A DNA stretch of 64,000 bases from Rhizobium sp. NFR07 (GTDB lineage: Bacteria > Pseudomonadota > Alphaproteobacteria > Rhizobiales > Rhizobiaceae), in contig NZ_FOKM01000009.1 in assembly GCF_900111905.1 (NCBI RefSeq), positions 124,001 through 188,000 of the forward strand, read 5' to 3'. The position numbers and the translations under genes are program-made. Within the stretch, counting starts at the first letter, position 1; each line of letters opens with the position of its first letter. Below are positions 43,971 to 52,297 of the stretch, in pieces. The notes beneath the pieces are model-generated. The model had not been told where the DNA came from, did not search any database, and saw nothing but the letters and a program-made list of their open reading frames with translations.

Positions 43971-44068
43971 CGCAATCAGATGAACTCTGTGTTTGGAATA
44001 ACGATACTGTCGCCATCCGTGCCGGTCACTATAGTCGCATGCCAGACCGGCAAATCCGAGGAAACCCC

Positions 44069-44776
44069 ATGACCGATCTCTCCGCCTTTCCCATTACCTC
44101 CAAGTGGCCGCCGAAGGACGCAAGCGTCCTGCAGCTCTATTCGGCAACGACGCCGAACGGGGTGAAGGCCTCGATCATGCTGGAAGAAACCGGCCTCCCC
44201 TACGAGCCGCATTTCATCAATATCGGTGCCGACGAGAGCTGGGCGCCGGAATATCTGGCGCTCAACCCGAACGGCAAGATCCCGGCCATCCTAGATCCGA
44301 ACGGCCCTGGGGGCAAGCCGCTGGCGCTGTTCGAGAGCGGCGCGATCCTGATCTATCTCGCAGAAAAGACCGGCAAGCTGCTGCCCGCCGACCCAGGCGC
44401 GCGTTACGAGACGATCCAGTGGGTGATGTTCCAGATGGGCGGCATCGGCCCGATGTTCGGCCAGCTCGGCTTCTTCCACAAATTTGCCGGCAAGGACTAC
44501 GAGGACAAGCGCCCGCGCGACCGCTACGCCAAGGAAAGCGCCCGCCTGATCCGCGTTCTCGAAACCCGGCTCGAAGGCCGCGACTGGATCATGGGCGACG
44601 AATACACGATCGCCGACATTTCCATGCTCGGCTGGGTGCGCAACCTGATCGGCTTCTACGGCGCCGGTGAACTGGTTGCCTATGACGAGTTGAAGAACGT
44701 GCCGAAATGGCTGGAACGCGGCCTCGCCCGCCCTGCTGTCCAGCGCGGCCTGGAAATTCCAAAACGCCCCGGCTGA
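44069..44776 (+). CDS. Glutathione S-transferase, YghU/Ure2p-like
   Basis: A 235-residue GST. The thioredoxin-fold half includes LQLYSATTPNGVKASIMLEETGLPYEPHFINI with the catalytic-site Thr-Pro-Asn, NPNGKIPAILDPNGP with the cis-Pro, and LFESGAILIYLAEKTGKLLP, the Glu-Ser glutathione contact. The helical half contains DWIMGDEYTIADISMLGWV, the conserved folding motif. The TTPNG motif points to the nu/YghU class with disulfide-bond reductase activity. ATG at 44069 follows GAGGAAA; the frame extends upstream without support. The GFA gene follows about 60 bases later. Confidence 0.9.
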   Translation: MTDLSAFPITSKWPPKDASVLQLYSATTPNGVKASIMLEETGLPYEPHFINIGADESWAPEYLALNPNGKIPAILDPNGPGGKPLALFESGAILIYLAEKTGKLLPADPGARYETIQWVMFQMGGIGPMFGQLGFFHKFAGKDYEDKRPRDRYAKESARLIRVLETRLEGRDWIMGDEYTIADISMLGWVRNLIGFYGAGELVAYDELKNVPKWLERGLARPAVQRGLEIPKRPG

Positions 44777-44802
44777 ACTGCTGAAATCGCGGATGGATGC
44801 CC

Positions 44803-44832
44803 TATCTCCCCGGCGGTAAAGCCGAGGAGATA
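44803..44832 (+). promoter_or_regulatory. Hairpin that covers the ribosome site of the GFA gene
   Basis: TATCTCC and CGGC pair with GCCG and GGAGATA around a six-base loop, with one C-A mismatch. The 3' arm contains the GGAG ribosome site of the gene starting at 44836, so the folded form would block translation initiation. It could also act as an end-of-transcript hairpin for the GST gene. Confidence 0.5.
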
Positions 44833-44835
44833 GAC

Positions 44836-45288
44836 ATGCCGATGCCGAAATTGCCCATCGAAGGGTCCTGCCGCTGCGGCGAGGTGCGCCTGAAGATCAG
44901 TGCTGCGCCGATGATCACCATGGCCTGCCACTGCAAGGGTTGCCAGAGGATGAGCGCCAGTGCCTTCTCCTGCTCGGCGGCGATCCCGTCGAACGGTTTC
45001 GAAGTCACCGCCGGTGAGCCGGTGATCGGCGGCGCCCATGGCGACGATACCCATCACTACCACTGCCCGCGCTGCAAGAGCTGGCTGTTCACCAGGCCCG
45101 CCGGCATGGACTGGTTCGTCAACATTCGCCCGACCATGCTCGACGATGCCACATGGTTCGCACCCTTCGTCGAAACCTATACGTCGGCAAAGCTCCCCTG
45201 GGCGCAGACCGGTGCCACGCACGGCTTTCCCGCATTCCCACCGCTCGACGCCTATGAGGGGCTGATGAAGGAATATGCGCGGTTCTGA
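44836..45288 (+). CDS. GFA family (CENP-V/GFA domain) zinc protein
   Basis: A 150-residue protein with the zinc-binding Cys clusters of the glutathione-dependent formaldehyde-activating family: GSCRCGEV, ACHCKGCQR and HCPRCKSW. The reaction in most members is unproven; binding of glutathione adducts or aldehydes is presumed. The position beside a GST gene fits a detoxification pair. ATG at 44836 has GAGGAG upstream, within a hairpin. Confidence 0.9.
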   Translation: MPMPKLPIEGSCRCGEVRLKISAAPMITMACHCKGCQRMSASAFSCSAAIPSNGFEVTAGEPVIGGAHGDDTHHYHCPRCKSWLFTRPAGMDWFVNIRPTMLDDATWFAPFVETYTSAKLPWAQTGATHGFPAFPPLDAYEGLMKEYARF

Positions 45289-45376
45289 CCGGTGCAAATC
45301 CCGTATCAACACACATTTGCGCTCATTTCGCCGCTATGTGGAAAACCGGAAGAATGTCATTCATCTCAAGTGCATA

Positions 45377-45405
45377 GGGGTGAGGCGTCACGCCGTCCTC
45401 ACCCC
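45377..45405 (+). terminator. Possible terminator after the GFA gene
   Basis: GGGGTGAGG/CCTCACCCC forms a 9-bp stem with an eleven-base loop in the gap before the IalB-like gene. The following ATTGTG is not a strong T run. Confidence 0.45.
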
Positions 45406-45530
45406 ATTGTGACCACCTAAACCATCGAAATGCCACACGAATTAACCTCTCGCTAACCCTGCCCGCCTTGAATGGCGTCACTCATCCTAAGGCCCATCTC
45501 CCGGGCCTGTTGTCGTTATGTGGAGATATC

Positions 45531-46025
45531 ATGCGCACCAAATCCGCCGCTCTTGCACTCGCCCTCACCGTCGTCGCGGCATCCGCCGCATCGGCCGCCC
45601 AACCGACCCGCGTCAAGCAGTTCGAAGCCTGGGGCGTCTATTCCTATACCAATAACGGGCAGAAGAGCTGCTACGCCCTCTCGGTACCGACCACGTCCGC
45701 GCCGGCAAGCGTCAATCACGGCGACAATTTCTTCCTGATCTCGCCACAGGGCCAGAACTTCATGCCGCAGGCGATCATGGGTTATGCGCTGAGGGCGGGA
45801 TCGGATGTCGAGGTTGCCGTCGGTGATGCGCAGTTCGATTTCGTCCCGCGCGACAACACCGCCTGGGTGCGCGAACAGGGCCGCGAGCCGGCGTTGGTCA
45901 ACGCCATGCGCGGCGGCAGCAGCATGACGGTGAAGGCCGTCTCGGGCCGCGGCACCGCCACCAGCTATTCCTATTCGCTGAGCGGCGTCACCGCGGCACT
46001 GCAGGAAGTGCGCAAATGCCAGTAA
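45531..46025 (+). CDS. Invasion-associated locus B (IalB)-like secreted protein
   Basis: A 164-residue protein with a signal peptide (about 1-22, SAASAA). The mature domain has the beta-rich IalB pattern: KQFEAWGVYSYTNNGQKSCYALSVP, FFLISPQGQNFMPQAIMGYAL and the final EVRKCQ, with two Cys that could pair. IalB was described in Bartonella erythrocyte invasion; in free-living rhizobia homologues are common and their role is unknown. GGAGA precedes the ATG at a good distance. Confidence 0.82.
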   Translation: MRTKSAALALALTVVAASAASAAQPTRVKQFEAWGVYSYTNNGQKSCYALSVPTTSAPASVNHGDNFFLISPQGQNFMPQAIMGYALRAGSDVEVAVGDAQFDFVPRDNTAWVREQGREPALVNAMRGGSSMTVKAVSGRGTATSYSYSLSGVTAALQEVRKCQ

Positions 46026-46079
46026 ACGGCGCCGGCCGACAGGCCTTCGGCGCAACGGTTTTAAGAGCCGGTTGACCCC

Positions 46080-46673
46080 ATGAAGAGCAGGAATTGCCGG
46101 CGGCTTGCCGCCCTCACCCTGGCGGCAGCGCTGGGTCTCACCCTCTTTGCCCGGCTGGAGGCTGCCGACATGCAGCAGCCGGCGCCATCGGTAAGTCCGG
46201 CAGCCTCTGCGGCTTTCGGTTCCGGCTTCCGGAAAGGTCGCGTCACCGGGTATCCGATACCGCGGTTCGTGTCGCTCAAGTCGGCAAGCGCCCACATGCG
46301 CGTCGGCCCCTCCACCGATTATCCGACAGTCTGGGTCTATTCGGCGCGCGGCCTGCCCCTGGAGATCACCGAGGAATACGGCAACTGGCGCCAGGTACGC
46401 GACCAGGACGGCACGACCGGCTGGATGTTTGCCCCGCTTCTCTCCGGCCGCCGCACCGCGGTCGTCGGCCCCTGGCACGACAAGCCCGTGCCGCTGCGCA
46501 ACGCGCCGACGCGGACCGCCGGCATCATCGCCGAACTGTCGCCGAAGGTACGTCTCACGCTGAAGAACTGTGACGGCTCCTGGTGCGATGTCTCGCTGCA
46601 GACGAAAAGCCTTGGCGGCTATGTCGCCCAAGCCGATCTCTGGGGAGCCTATCCGCACGAGCGGGTGGAGTAA
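46080..46673 (+). CDS. Secreted protein with bacterial SH3-like domains
   Basis: A 197-residue exported protein with an N-terminal signal (about 1-28). Two SH3b-like repeats follow: VSLKSASAHMRVGPSTDYPTVWVYSARGLPLEI with GNWRQVRDQDGTTGWMFAPLLSG, then VPLRNAPTRTAGIIAELSPKVRLTL with GSWCDVSLQTKSLGGYVAQADLWG. Such domains bind peptidoglycan peptides. It lies 54 bases after the IalB-like gene on the same strand, so both may be envelope proteins made together. Confidence 0.85.
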   Translation: MKSRNCRRLAALTLAAALGLTLFARLEAADMQQPAPSVSPAASAAFGSGFRKGRVTGYPIPRFVSLKSASAHMRVGPSTDYPTVWVYSARGLPLEITEEYGNWRQVRDQDGTTGWMFAPLLSGRRTAVVGPWHDKPVPLRNAPTRTAGIIAELSPKVRLTLKNCDGSWCDVSLQTKSLGGYVAQADLWGAYPHERVE

Positions 46674-46815
46674 CGTCTCTCGAAATGCCGCAGCCCATGA
46701 GACGATCGGCGACGGCATCCGGCGTTCAATGCACGTATTGACCATCCGAGTTGGAGATTTGCAAAGCGCGTTTCGGCGGCTATAGAAATCTCTCAATCGA
46801 ATGGGGTAAGTTCTT

Positions 46816-47733
46816 TTGTTTTCTCAATTTTTGAGTTCTTCCAAACTATCGATACTGACGCTCGCGCTCTCTATTTCGGCCGCACCTTTCAATCACTCCC
46901 GGGCGCAGGATGCCGCTCCCGCAGCCGAGGCCGGCAAGACCTCGGACAGGCAAAGCCTCGCTGAGGTTCAAAAGATCATCCTGGGATCCATCGCGCGCCG
47001 CTGGAAAAGACCTGACCAATCTCCGTTGATCGGCCCCCGGATGCGTTTCGACCTCGACCGAGACGGTGCGCTGATCGGCGAGCCGAAGGTCGACAATCCC
47101 TCCGACGATCCGCTGTTCAAGGCCTATGTCGCGAGCGCGCGGGAGGCGATCGTGAGGGCAAGCCCGTTCAAGCTGTCGCAGCACGGCGCCACGTACGAAG
47201 CCTGGAAGACAGTGCGCATGCCGTTCATGAGCGAGGCGGAGACCCTGGAAGCGCAAAAAGCAAAGGCAGAGACAGCCAGATCCGACGCGAAGGCGGAAGC
47301 CGACTGGACGAAGCAAGGCGGCGAGACGTCTGCCAACATCATGCCGAACTACAAGGCCAACGGCAACGAGATCCACGGCCTCACCCTCTACAGGGAGCTC
47401 AAGGACGGGACACCGACGCTCGCCATGGCTTTTTGCGGCGTGGGCAGCACCGAGGGCAGTTTTGCCTTCGGCGTCGACTTCGGCAAGGGCATGACATGGA
47501 AGGGGCCGGAAGAGGTCGAAGTCCGCTTCGGCGACTACCGCCAGGTCCATACCATGCAGGTGATGCGGGAATATCTCGGCTTCGAAGGGCCCACGGCCAA
47601 GGCCGCGATCGAGCAGCTCGTGGCGTCAAAGGGACGGCTTGCCTTCTTCGGTCCGCGCAACATCTCGGTCTCGTTTGACCTCGACGGCGCCGGCGAGGTC
47701 ATGTCCGAGCTGAAACGGCTCTGCAAGATATAG
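46816..47733 (+). CDS. Secreted protein with TolA/TonB C-terminal-like domain
   Basis: A 305-residue exported protein (signal to about residue 30, SRAQ). Residues about 48-120 (VQKIILGSIARRWKRPDQSPLIGPRMRFDLDRDGALIGEPKVDNPS) resemble the C-terminal domain of TolA/TonB energy transducers, although here it is N-terminal and followed by a charged linker (AEAETLEAQKAKAETARSD region) and an uncharacterised C-terminal domain with two Cys. The start is TTG at 46816. The ribosome site is a loose GGGGTAAG. Its overall function is unknown. Confidence 0.65.
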   Translation: MFSQFLSSSKLSILTLALSISAAPFNHSRAQDAAPAAEAGKTSDRQSLAEVQKIILGSIARRWKRPDQSPLIGPRMRFDLDRDGALIGEPKVDNPSDDPLFKAYVASAREAIVRASPFKLSQHGATYEAWKTVRMPFMSEAETLEAQKAKAETARSDAKAEADWTKQGGETSANIMPNYKANGNEIHGLTLYRELKDGTPTLAMAFCGVGSTEGSFAFGVDFGKGMTWKGPEEVEVRFGDYRQVHTMQVMREYLGFEGPTAKAAIEQLVASKGRLAFFGPRNISVSFDLDGAGEVMSELKRLCKI

Positions 47734-47737
47734 GCGA

Positions 47738-48991
47738 CTAGCGCACGACGAAGCAGTCGATCGAGCGCGCCTTCAGCACGGAGCAGGCGCGCGTCGCCTC
47801 CTCCCGGCCGGCAAAGCCGACGAGGCGGGCGCGAAACACTTCCTGGCGGCCCGAATAGGACCCTTCGACGCTCGGCGCGAGCTGGCCGAAATCCGTCAGC
47901 AGCGGCATTGCCTTCTCGAGCACGGCCGAAGCACTGGAGCGGCTGCCGGCCGCAGAAATCTGGATCCGCCAGAGATCTGCACCCCCGGCCTGCGTGTTCG
48001 CGCTGGCGATTTCCGCCAGCGGCGAGACCGGAGTGCTGGCATAGGGCGTGACGGTTGCCGCAGCCTTTGCCGGCACGCCGACCGTGATTTCCCGGCGCTC
48101 GCTCGGGATAGGCATTTCTGTCGCCAGCGCTACCGCGCCCTCGGCCGAACGCTTCTGGGCGCGCGAGGCGACGGCGACACCCGGCAGACCGCCACCACCC
48201 GGCACGGTCTGGTCGAGCAGCTCCGCCATGCGATTGTCGCGCTGGCGCGCGGTCTTGCCGCCGAGCACGACGCCGATCAACCGCCGGCCGTTGACGGTTA
48301 CGGCACTGGCAAGGTTATAGCCGGACGCATTGACGAAGCCGGTCTTGATCCCGTCCATGCCGGGATAGCGGTACATGAGATTGTTGTGACCCTTGATCGT
48401 GCGCCCGCGGAAGGTGAAGGAGCGCTGCGAGAAGATCTGGTATTCCTTCGGGTAGTCGCGGATCAGCGCAATCGCCAGCACCGCCATGTCCCGCGCCGTG
48501 GTGACCTGCGCCTCGTCCGGCAGGCCGGATGCGTTTCGGAACACCGTGCTGCGCATGCCGAGCTGGCGGGCTTTCGCCGTCATGATCGCGCCGAAGCGCT
48601 CTTCCGAGCCTCCGAGATGATCGCCCATGGCCGCGGCTGCATCGTTGGCCGAGCGGATCGCCATGCCGTAGACCGCCTCGCGGACGGTGATCGTCTGGCC
48701 GGCCTTCACGCCGAGCTTGAAGGGGATCTTGGACGCCGCATTGGGCGTCATGACGATCTCGTCGTCCCAGCGGATCTTCCTCGCCTTCAACGCCTCGAAC
48801 GTGATGTAAAGCGTCATCATCTTGGTGAGCGAAGCGGGATGATTGAGGGTCTCGGCATTCTCCGACGCGAGCACCTTGCCGCTCGAAGCATCGTAGATGT
48901 AATGCGCATAGCCCGCCTCGGCCGCGCGGCTCGTCAACAGCAAGGCGAACGCAAGCGACGCGAGCGCCATGAACCGCTGGATTGAAAGCAT
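47738..48991 (-). CDS. D-alanyl-D-alanine carboxypeptidase with SPOR domain
   Basis: A 417-residue penicillin-binding protein of the DacA/S11 family that trims peptidoglycan stem peptides in the periplasm. After a signal peptide (to about residue 26), catalytic motifs are SLTK (Ser54, Lys57), SAN (114-116) and KTG (216-218). The C-terminal 75 residues form a SPOR domain (LWRIQISAAGSRSSASAVLEKAM and onward), which binds denuded glycan at the division septum. This fusion is common in alphaproteobacteria. GGGGAG precedes the ATG. It is convergent with the TolA-like gene. Confidence 0.93.
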   Translation of the reverse strand: MLSIQRFMALASLAFALLLTSRAAEAGYAHYIYDASSGKVLASENAETLNHPASLTKMMTLYITFEALKARKIRWDDEIVMTPNAASKIPFKLGVKAGQTITVREAVYGMAIRSANDAAAAMGDHLGGSEERFGAIMTAKARQLGMRSTVFRNASGLPDEAQVTTARDMAVLAIALIRDYPKEYQIFSQRSFTFRGRTIKGHNNLMYRYPGMDGIKTGFVNASGYNLASAVTVNGRRLIGVVLGGKTARQRDNRMAELLDQTVPGGGGLPGVAVASRAQKRSAEGAVALATEMPIPSERREITVGVPAKAAATVTPYASTPVSPLAEIASANTQAGGADLWRIQISAAGSRSSASAVLEKAMPLLTDFGQLAPSVEGSYSGRQEVFRARLVGFAGREEATRACSVLKARSIDCFVVR

Positions 48992-49138
48992 AAGCTCCCC
49001 TTTCGAAACCGCCGACGGGACCGCCCACCATCACCAAGTCACGACGGGCATATCCCGCAATAAACCAACCCTGCCCCCAAGGTCAAATTGCGTATTTCGA
49101 TCGGGAAACCAAGTTGTGGACTGGCGGGCGAAAGAACC

Positions 49139-50626
49139 TCAGGCGAGCGTCCGCTTTACGGCATCCTTCCAGCCCGCGATCTTCTGCTTGCGCAGCTTGG
49201 GTTTCATCTCGGGTTCGAAGCGCCTTTCACGGGCCCAGGCCTTGGCGAATTCTTCCCGGCCGGGCCATACGCCCGCCTTAGAACCGGCAAGCCAGGCGGC
49301 CCCGAGGGCTGTCGTCTCGAGGATATGCGGCCGATCCACCGGTGCATCGAGTAGGTCGGCGAGCCGCTGCATCGTCCAGTCGGAAGCAACCATGCCGCCA
49401 TCGACCCTCAGCACCCGGCGTCCATCATGGCCGCGCCAGTCCTTGGTCATGGCGTCGAGCAGGTCGCCGGTCTGGTAGCAGACCGATTCGAGCGTCGCGC
49501 GGGCAAATTCCGCAGGTCCGGTCGCCCGGGTCAGGCCGTAGATCGCGCCGCGCGCCTCCGCATCCCAATAAGGCGCGCCAAGGCCGGTAAAGGCCGGCAC
49601 CAGATAGACGTCCTGGTTGGGATCGGCATTCGCTGCCAGCTCGCCGCTCTGCTTCGCGTTCTCGATGACGCCCAAGCCGTCGCGCAGCCATTGCACGGCG
49701 GCACCGGCGATGAAGATCGAGCCTTCCAGCGCATAGGTCGTCTTGCCGTTCAGACGATAGGCAATGGTCGAAAGCAGCCGGTTCTTCGACCGGACGAGAT
49801 CCTTGCCGGTGTTGAGCACGGCAAAGCAGCCCGTGCCATAAGTGGATTTCACCATGCCCGGCTCGAAGCAGGCCTGGCCGATCGTCGCCGCCTGCTGGTC
49901 GCCCGCGACACCGAGGATCGGGATTTCCGCGCCGAGAATCGACTTGTCGGTGATGCCGAAATCGTCGGCGCAATCCTTGACCTCCGGAAGCATGGCTGCC
50001 GGAATGCCGAGGATGTCGAGCAGCTCTTCGTCCCAGCGGTTACGGGAGATGTCATAGATCAGCGTGCGGGACGCATTGGTGGCGTCGGTGACAAAGCTCC
50101 GGCCGCCGGTCAGCCGCCAGATGAGATAGGTATCGACCGTACCGAAGCAGAGGCGGCCGGCGTTGGCCTGCTTGCGGGCGCCCTTCACATTGGACAGGAG
50201 CCAGGAAACCTTCGTGCCGGAAAAATAGGGGTCGAGCAGCAGGCCGGTGCGGCGGGTGAAGAGTTTTTCGAGCCCTCGGCTTTTAAGCTTCTCGCATTGT
50301 TGCGCGGTGCGACGGTCCTGCCAGACGATGGCGTTGTAGATCGGCTTTCCGCTCTCCCGGTCCCAGACGATGGCGGTTTCGCGCTGGTTGGTGATGCCGA
50401 TCGCGGCAATCGACTTTGCGGCGATCTTCGCCTCGGATAGCGCCCGCTTGATCGTCCACAACACGCTGTCCCAGATCTCTTCCGGATCGTGCTCCACCCA
50501 GCCCGATTTCGGAAAGATCTGGTTGAATTCCTTCTGCCCGACACCGGCGATCTGCATCTTGCCGTCGAACACGATCGCGCGCGTCGATGTCGTGCCCTGG
50601 TCGATCGCCAGAATATACCCCGCCAT
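49139..50626 (-). CDS. glpK: Glycerol kinase
   Basis: A 495-residue FGGY kinase, normal for GlpK. ILAIDQGTTSTRAIVFD opens the actin-like ATPase fold, FPKSGWVEHDPEEIW and TNQRETAIVWDRESGKPIYNAIVWQDRRT form the substrate side, and GVAGDQQAATIGQACFEPGMVKSTYGTGCF plus GLGAPYWDAEARGAIYGLTR are GlpK signatures. It makes glycerol 3-phosphate from glycerol and ATP in the cytosol. The start at 50626 is set by GAGGAGG upstream; the 11 extra upstream codons lack support. No glpD or transporter gene is adjacent. Confidence 0.96.
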   Translation of the reverse strand: MAGYILAIDQGTTSTRAIVFDGKMQIAGVGQKEFNQIFPKSGWVEHDPEEIWDSVLWTIKRALSEAKIAAKSIAAIGITNQRETAIVWDRESGKPIYNAIVWQDRRTAQQCEKLKSRGLEKLFTRRTGLLLDPYFSGTKVSWLLSNVKGARKQANAGRLCFGTVDTYLIWRLTGGRSFVTDATNASRTLIYDISRNRWDEELLDILGIPAAMLPEVKDCADDFGITDKSILGAEIPILGVAGDQQAATIGQACFEPGMVKSTYGTGCFAVLNTGKDLVRSKNRLLSTIAYRLNGKTTYALEGSIFIAGAAVQWLRDGLGVIENAKQSGELAANADPNQDVYLVPAFTGLGAPYWDAEARGAIYGLTRATGPAEFARATLESVCYQTGDLLDAMTKDWRGHDGRRVLRVDGGMVASDWTMQRLADLLDAPVDRPHILETTALGAAWLAGSKAGVWPGREEFAKAWARERRFEPEMKPKLRKQKIAGWKDAVKRTLA

Positions 50627-51034
50627 GCTGGCCTCCTCACCATTCAGCGTGTCACGCATGGTTTTGAGCAGATGCCGCAGGACGGGTCAACCGGCGCCTT
50701 TACGCCCCTTGCCCGCACCATCATGGCGCAATGCCGTTTGGCCTCGCCAACTGACATCTGATTGCGGCAGCGAATATTCAAAACAACTAACTTACCGGGA
50801 AATAAGCACAATCTCCGACCGATCCACAGAAGCGTGATTAGAACCGCAAGAATCTGCGGACGATGCATCATGGTTGATAACCTATGAACACACGATCCTC
50901 GACGCCCAATCTGTTGTGACAGTGCGAGATCTGGCACTCGCCAAATGCCTGTCCACCAGACCATAAAACTAACTGCTAATTTGCATCAAACTGATTGAAC
51001 TCGACGAAAGCACACCAAGGACGCAACCGGGGGT
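50627..51034. other. Divergent intergenic region between glpK and a GGDEF gene
   Basis: More than 400 bases, clearly more AT-rich in its right half. It must hold the promoters for glpK and the diguanylate cyclase gene. No frame here has both a ribosome site and plausible composition, and I see no RNA gene or clear operator. Confidence 0.4.
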
Positions 51035-51160
51035 ATGGCTCGGCGTGTATTTCAGGCCTATAAAAGATCGCATTTGAATAACTTGATTAACGGCTTCTTC
51101 GGCGCCGACTTTCTAGCGTTAGCGCTGCATCATATGTTGATAGGAGAAAATTCGGAATGA
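51035..51160 (+). CDS. Possible 41-residue leader ORF coupled to the diguanylate cyclase gene
   Basis: A short frame beginning MARRVFQAYKRSHLNNLING whose TGA overlaps the ATG of the next gene (ATGA). The overlap geometry is that of translational coupling. Against it, the only ribosome site is a GGGGG almost touching the ATG, and the peptide has no recognisable features. It is listed as a possibility only. Confidence 0.3.
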   Translation: MARRVFQAYKRSHLNNLINGFFGADFLALALHHMLIGENSE

Positions 51161-52143
51161 TTCCGATGACTTCGAGGCTCACCAAGGCGGTGCAGTCCTC
51201 ACTGACCATCAAGGTCTTCACGATCTGCTTTCTGTCCGTGCACGTTCCGCTTCTGGTCTTCATCGTCTACCTGGCCAGCGGCTTTGCCACGCAACCTGAA
51301 CCTGTGCTTGTGCTGCTGCTTGCCGCGACGCTGGCCGGCACGGCCATTTGCCTGATGACGCTGTGGTGGCTGATCCGCCCTCTTCGCCTGCTCGCCCAGG
51401 CCGTCAAGAGCTACCAGGAGAACGGCACGCCAGTCCGCATGCAGCTCGACAGCCGCGACGAGATCGGGCTTCTGGCCACGACCGTGACCTCCATGGTGGC
51501 GGAGACCGAAAACCTCATGGCAAAGCTTCGTCACCAGGCCATGACCGATCCACTGACCGGCCTCGGAAACCGCCGCTGGCTGGCCGAGCGCTTGGGCGAG
51601 GAGATGTCGCGCGCCGAACGCCAGTGCCAGCCGCTCTCCGTCGTCGTCTTCGACCTCGATCGCTTCAAGGCGATCAACGACAGCCACGGCCACGAGACCG
51701 GCGACCGCGTGCTGATTGCCGTGGCCGAGATCGTCAAGACCTCGCTGCGCCGCTACGACCTTGCAGCCCGCATCGGCGGCGAGGAATTCTGTATCATCCT
51801 GCCGCAGACCTCGATCGACGATGCGGAAGTGATCAGCGAGCGCCTGCGTGCCACGCTGGCCGCCACCGTCGTGCCGCCGCTGCGCCGCGGCCGCATGACC
51901 GCCAGCTTCGGCATCTGCGAGGCCGGTGCGGAGACGAGGCTCTCCATCCTCCTGCAGCGGGCGGATGCCGCGCTTTACGAAGCCAAGCATGATGGCCGCA
52001 ACTGCATCCGCCGAGCAGCGCCGGAGACGACGAACGAGCTGGCTGCAGCCGCCGCCGGGCGCATCCCGGCGGAAGATGCTGCCGAGGAGCCATCCCCCGA
52101 GGCTTCGCAGCAGAAAACCCAGTCTGCGGCTCAGGAGCATTGA
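51157..52143 (+). CDS. Diguanylate cyclase with HAMP-like linker
   Basis: A 328-residue enzyme making c-di-GMP. Two membrane helices (about 16-38 and 45-68) lead straight into a HAMP-like segment (RPLRLLAQAVKSYQENGTPVRMQLDSRDEIGLLATTVTSMV). The GGDEF domain starts at DPLTGLGNRRWLAERL and has GGEEF at about 206-210. The inhibitory I-site RxxD is present as RRYD, five residues before GGEEF, so it should be feedback-controlled, unlike the other cyclase in this window. The last 40 residues are low-complexity Ala/Glu. AGGAG precedes the ATG, which may be coupled to an upstream leader frame. A terminator follows. Confidence 0.92.
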   Translation: MIPMTSRLTKAVQSSLTIKVFTICFLSVHVPLLVFIVYLASGFATQPEPVLVLLLAATLAGTAICLMTLWWLIRPLRLLAQAVKSYQENGTPVRMQLDSRDEIGLLATTVTSMVAETENLMAKLRHQAMTDPLTGLGNRRWLAERLGEEMSRAERQCQPLSVVVFDLDRFKAINDSHGHETGDRVLIAVAEIVKTSLRRYDLAARIGGEEFCIILPQTSIDDAEVISERLRATLAATVVPPLRRGRMTASFGICEAGAETRLSILLQRADAALYEAKHDGRNCIRRAAPETTNELAAAAAGRIPAEDAAEEPSPEASQQKTQSAAQEH

Positions 52144-52200
52144 TCCCTGCGCCGCGGCTCCACCGCAGCACCTGACCTCCCCGAAGAGACAGCTCCCGTC

Positions 52201-52240
52201 AAAGCCCCGATGATCTGGCCGTTGCCAGCATCGGGGCTTT
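52201..52240 (+). terminator. Terminator after the diguanylate cyclase gene
   Basis: A perfect 12-bp stem AAAGCCCCGATG/CATCGGGGCTTT, whose loop holds a small GGC/GCC pair. It lies 57 bases after the stop codon. Confidence 0.85.
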
Positions 52241-52297
52241 GCGCATAACGTTCCGGAAAGCGGCGGGAGGAACGTGCCGCATCAAGGGAGAGAGCGC

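Noticed and set aside
50644..50964. 106-residue minus-strand frame upstream of glpK
   Set aside because: No ribosome site, no recognisable domain, and it occupies the likely promoter region.
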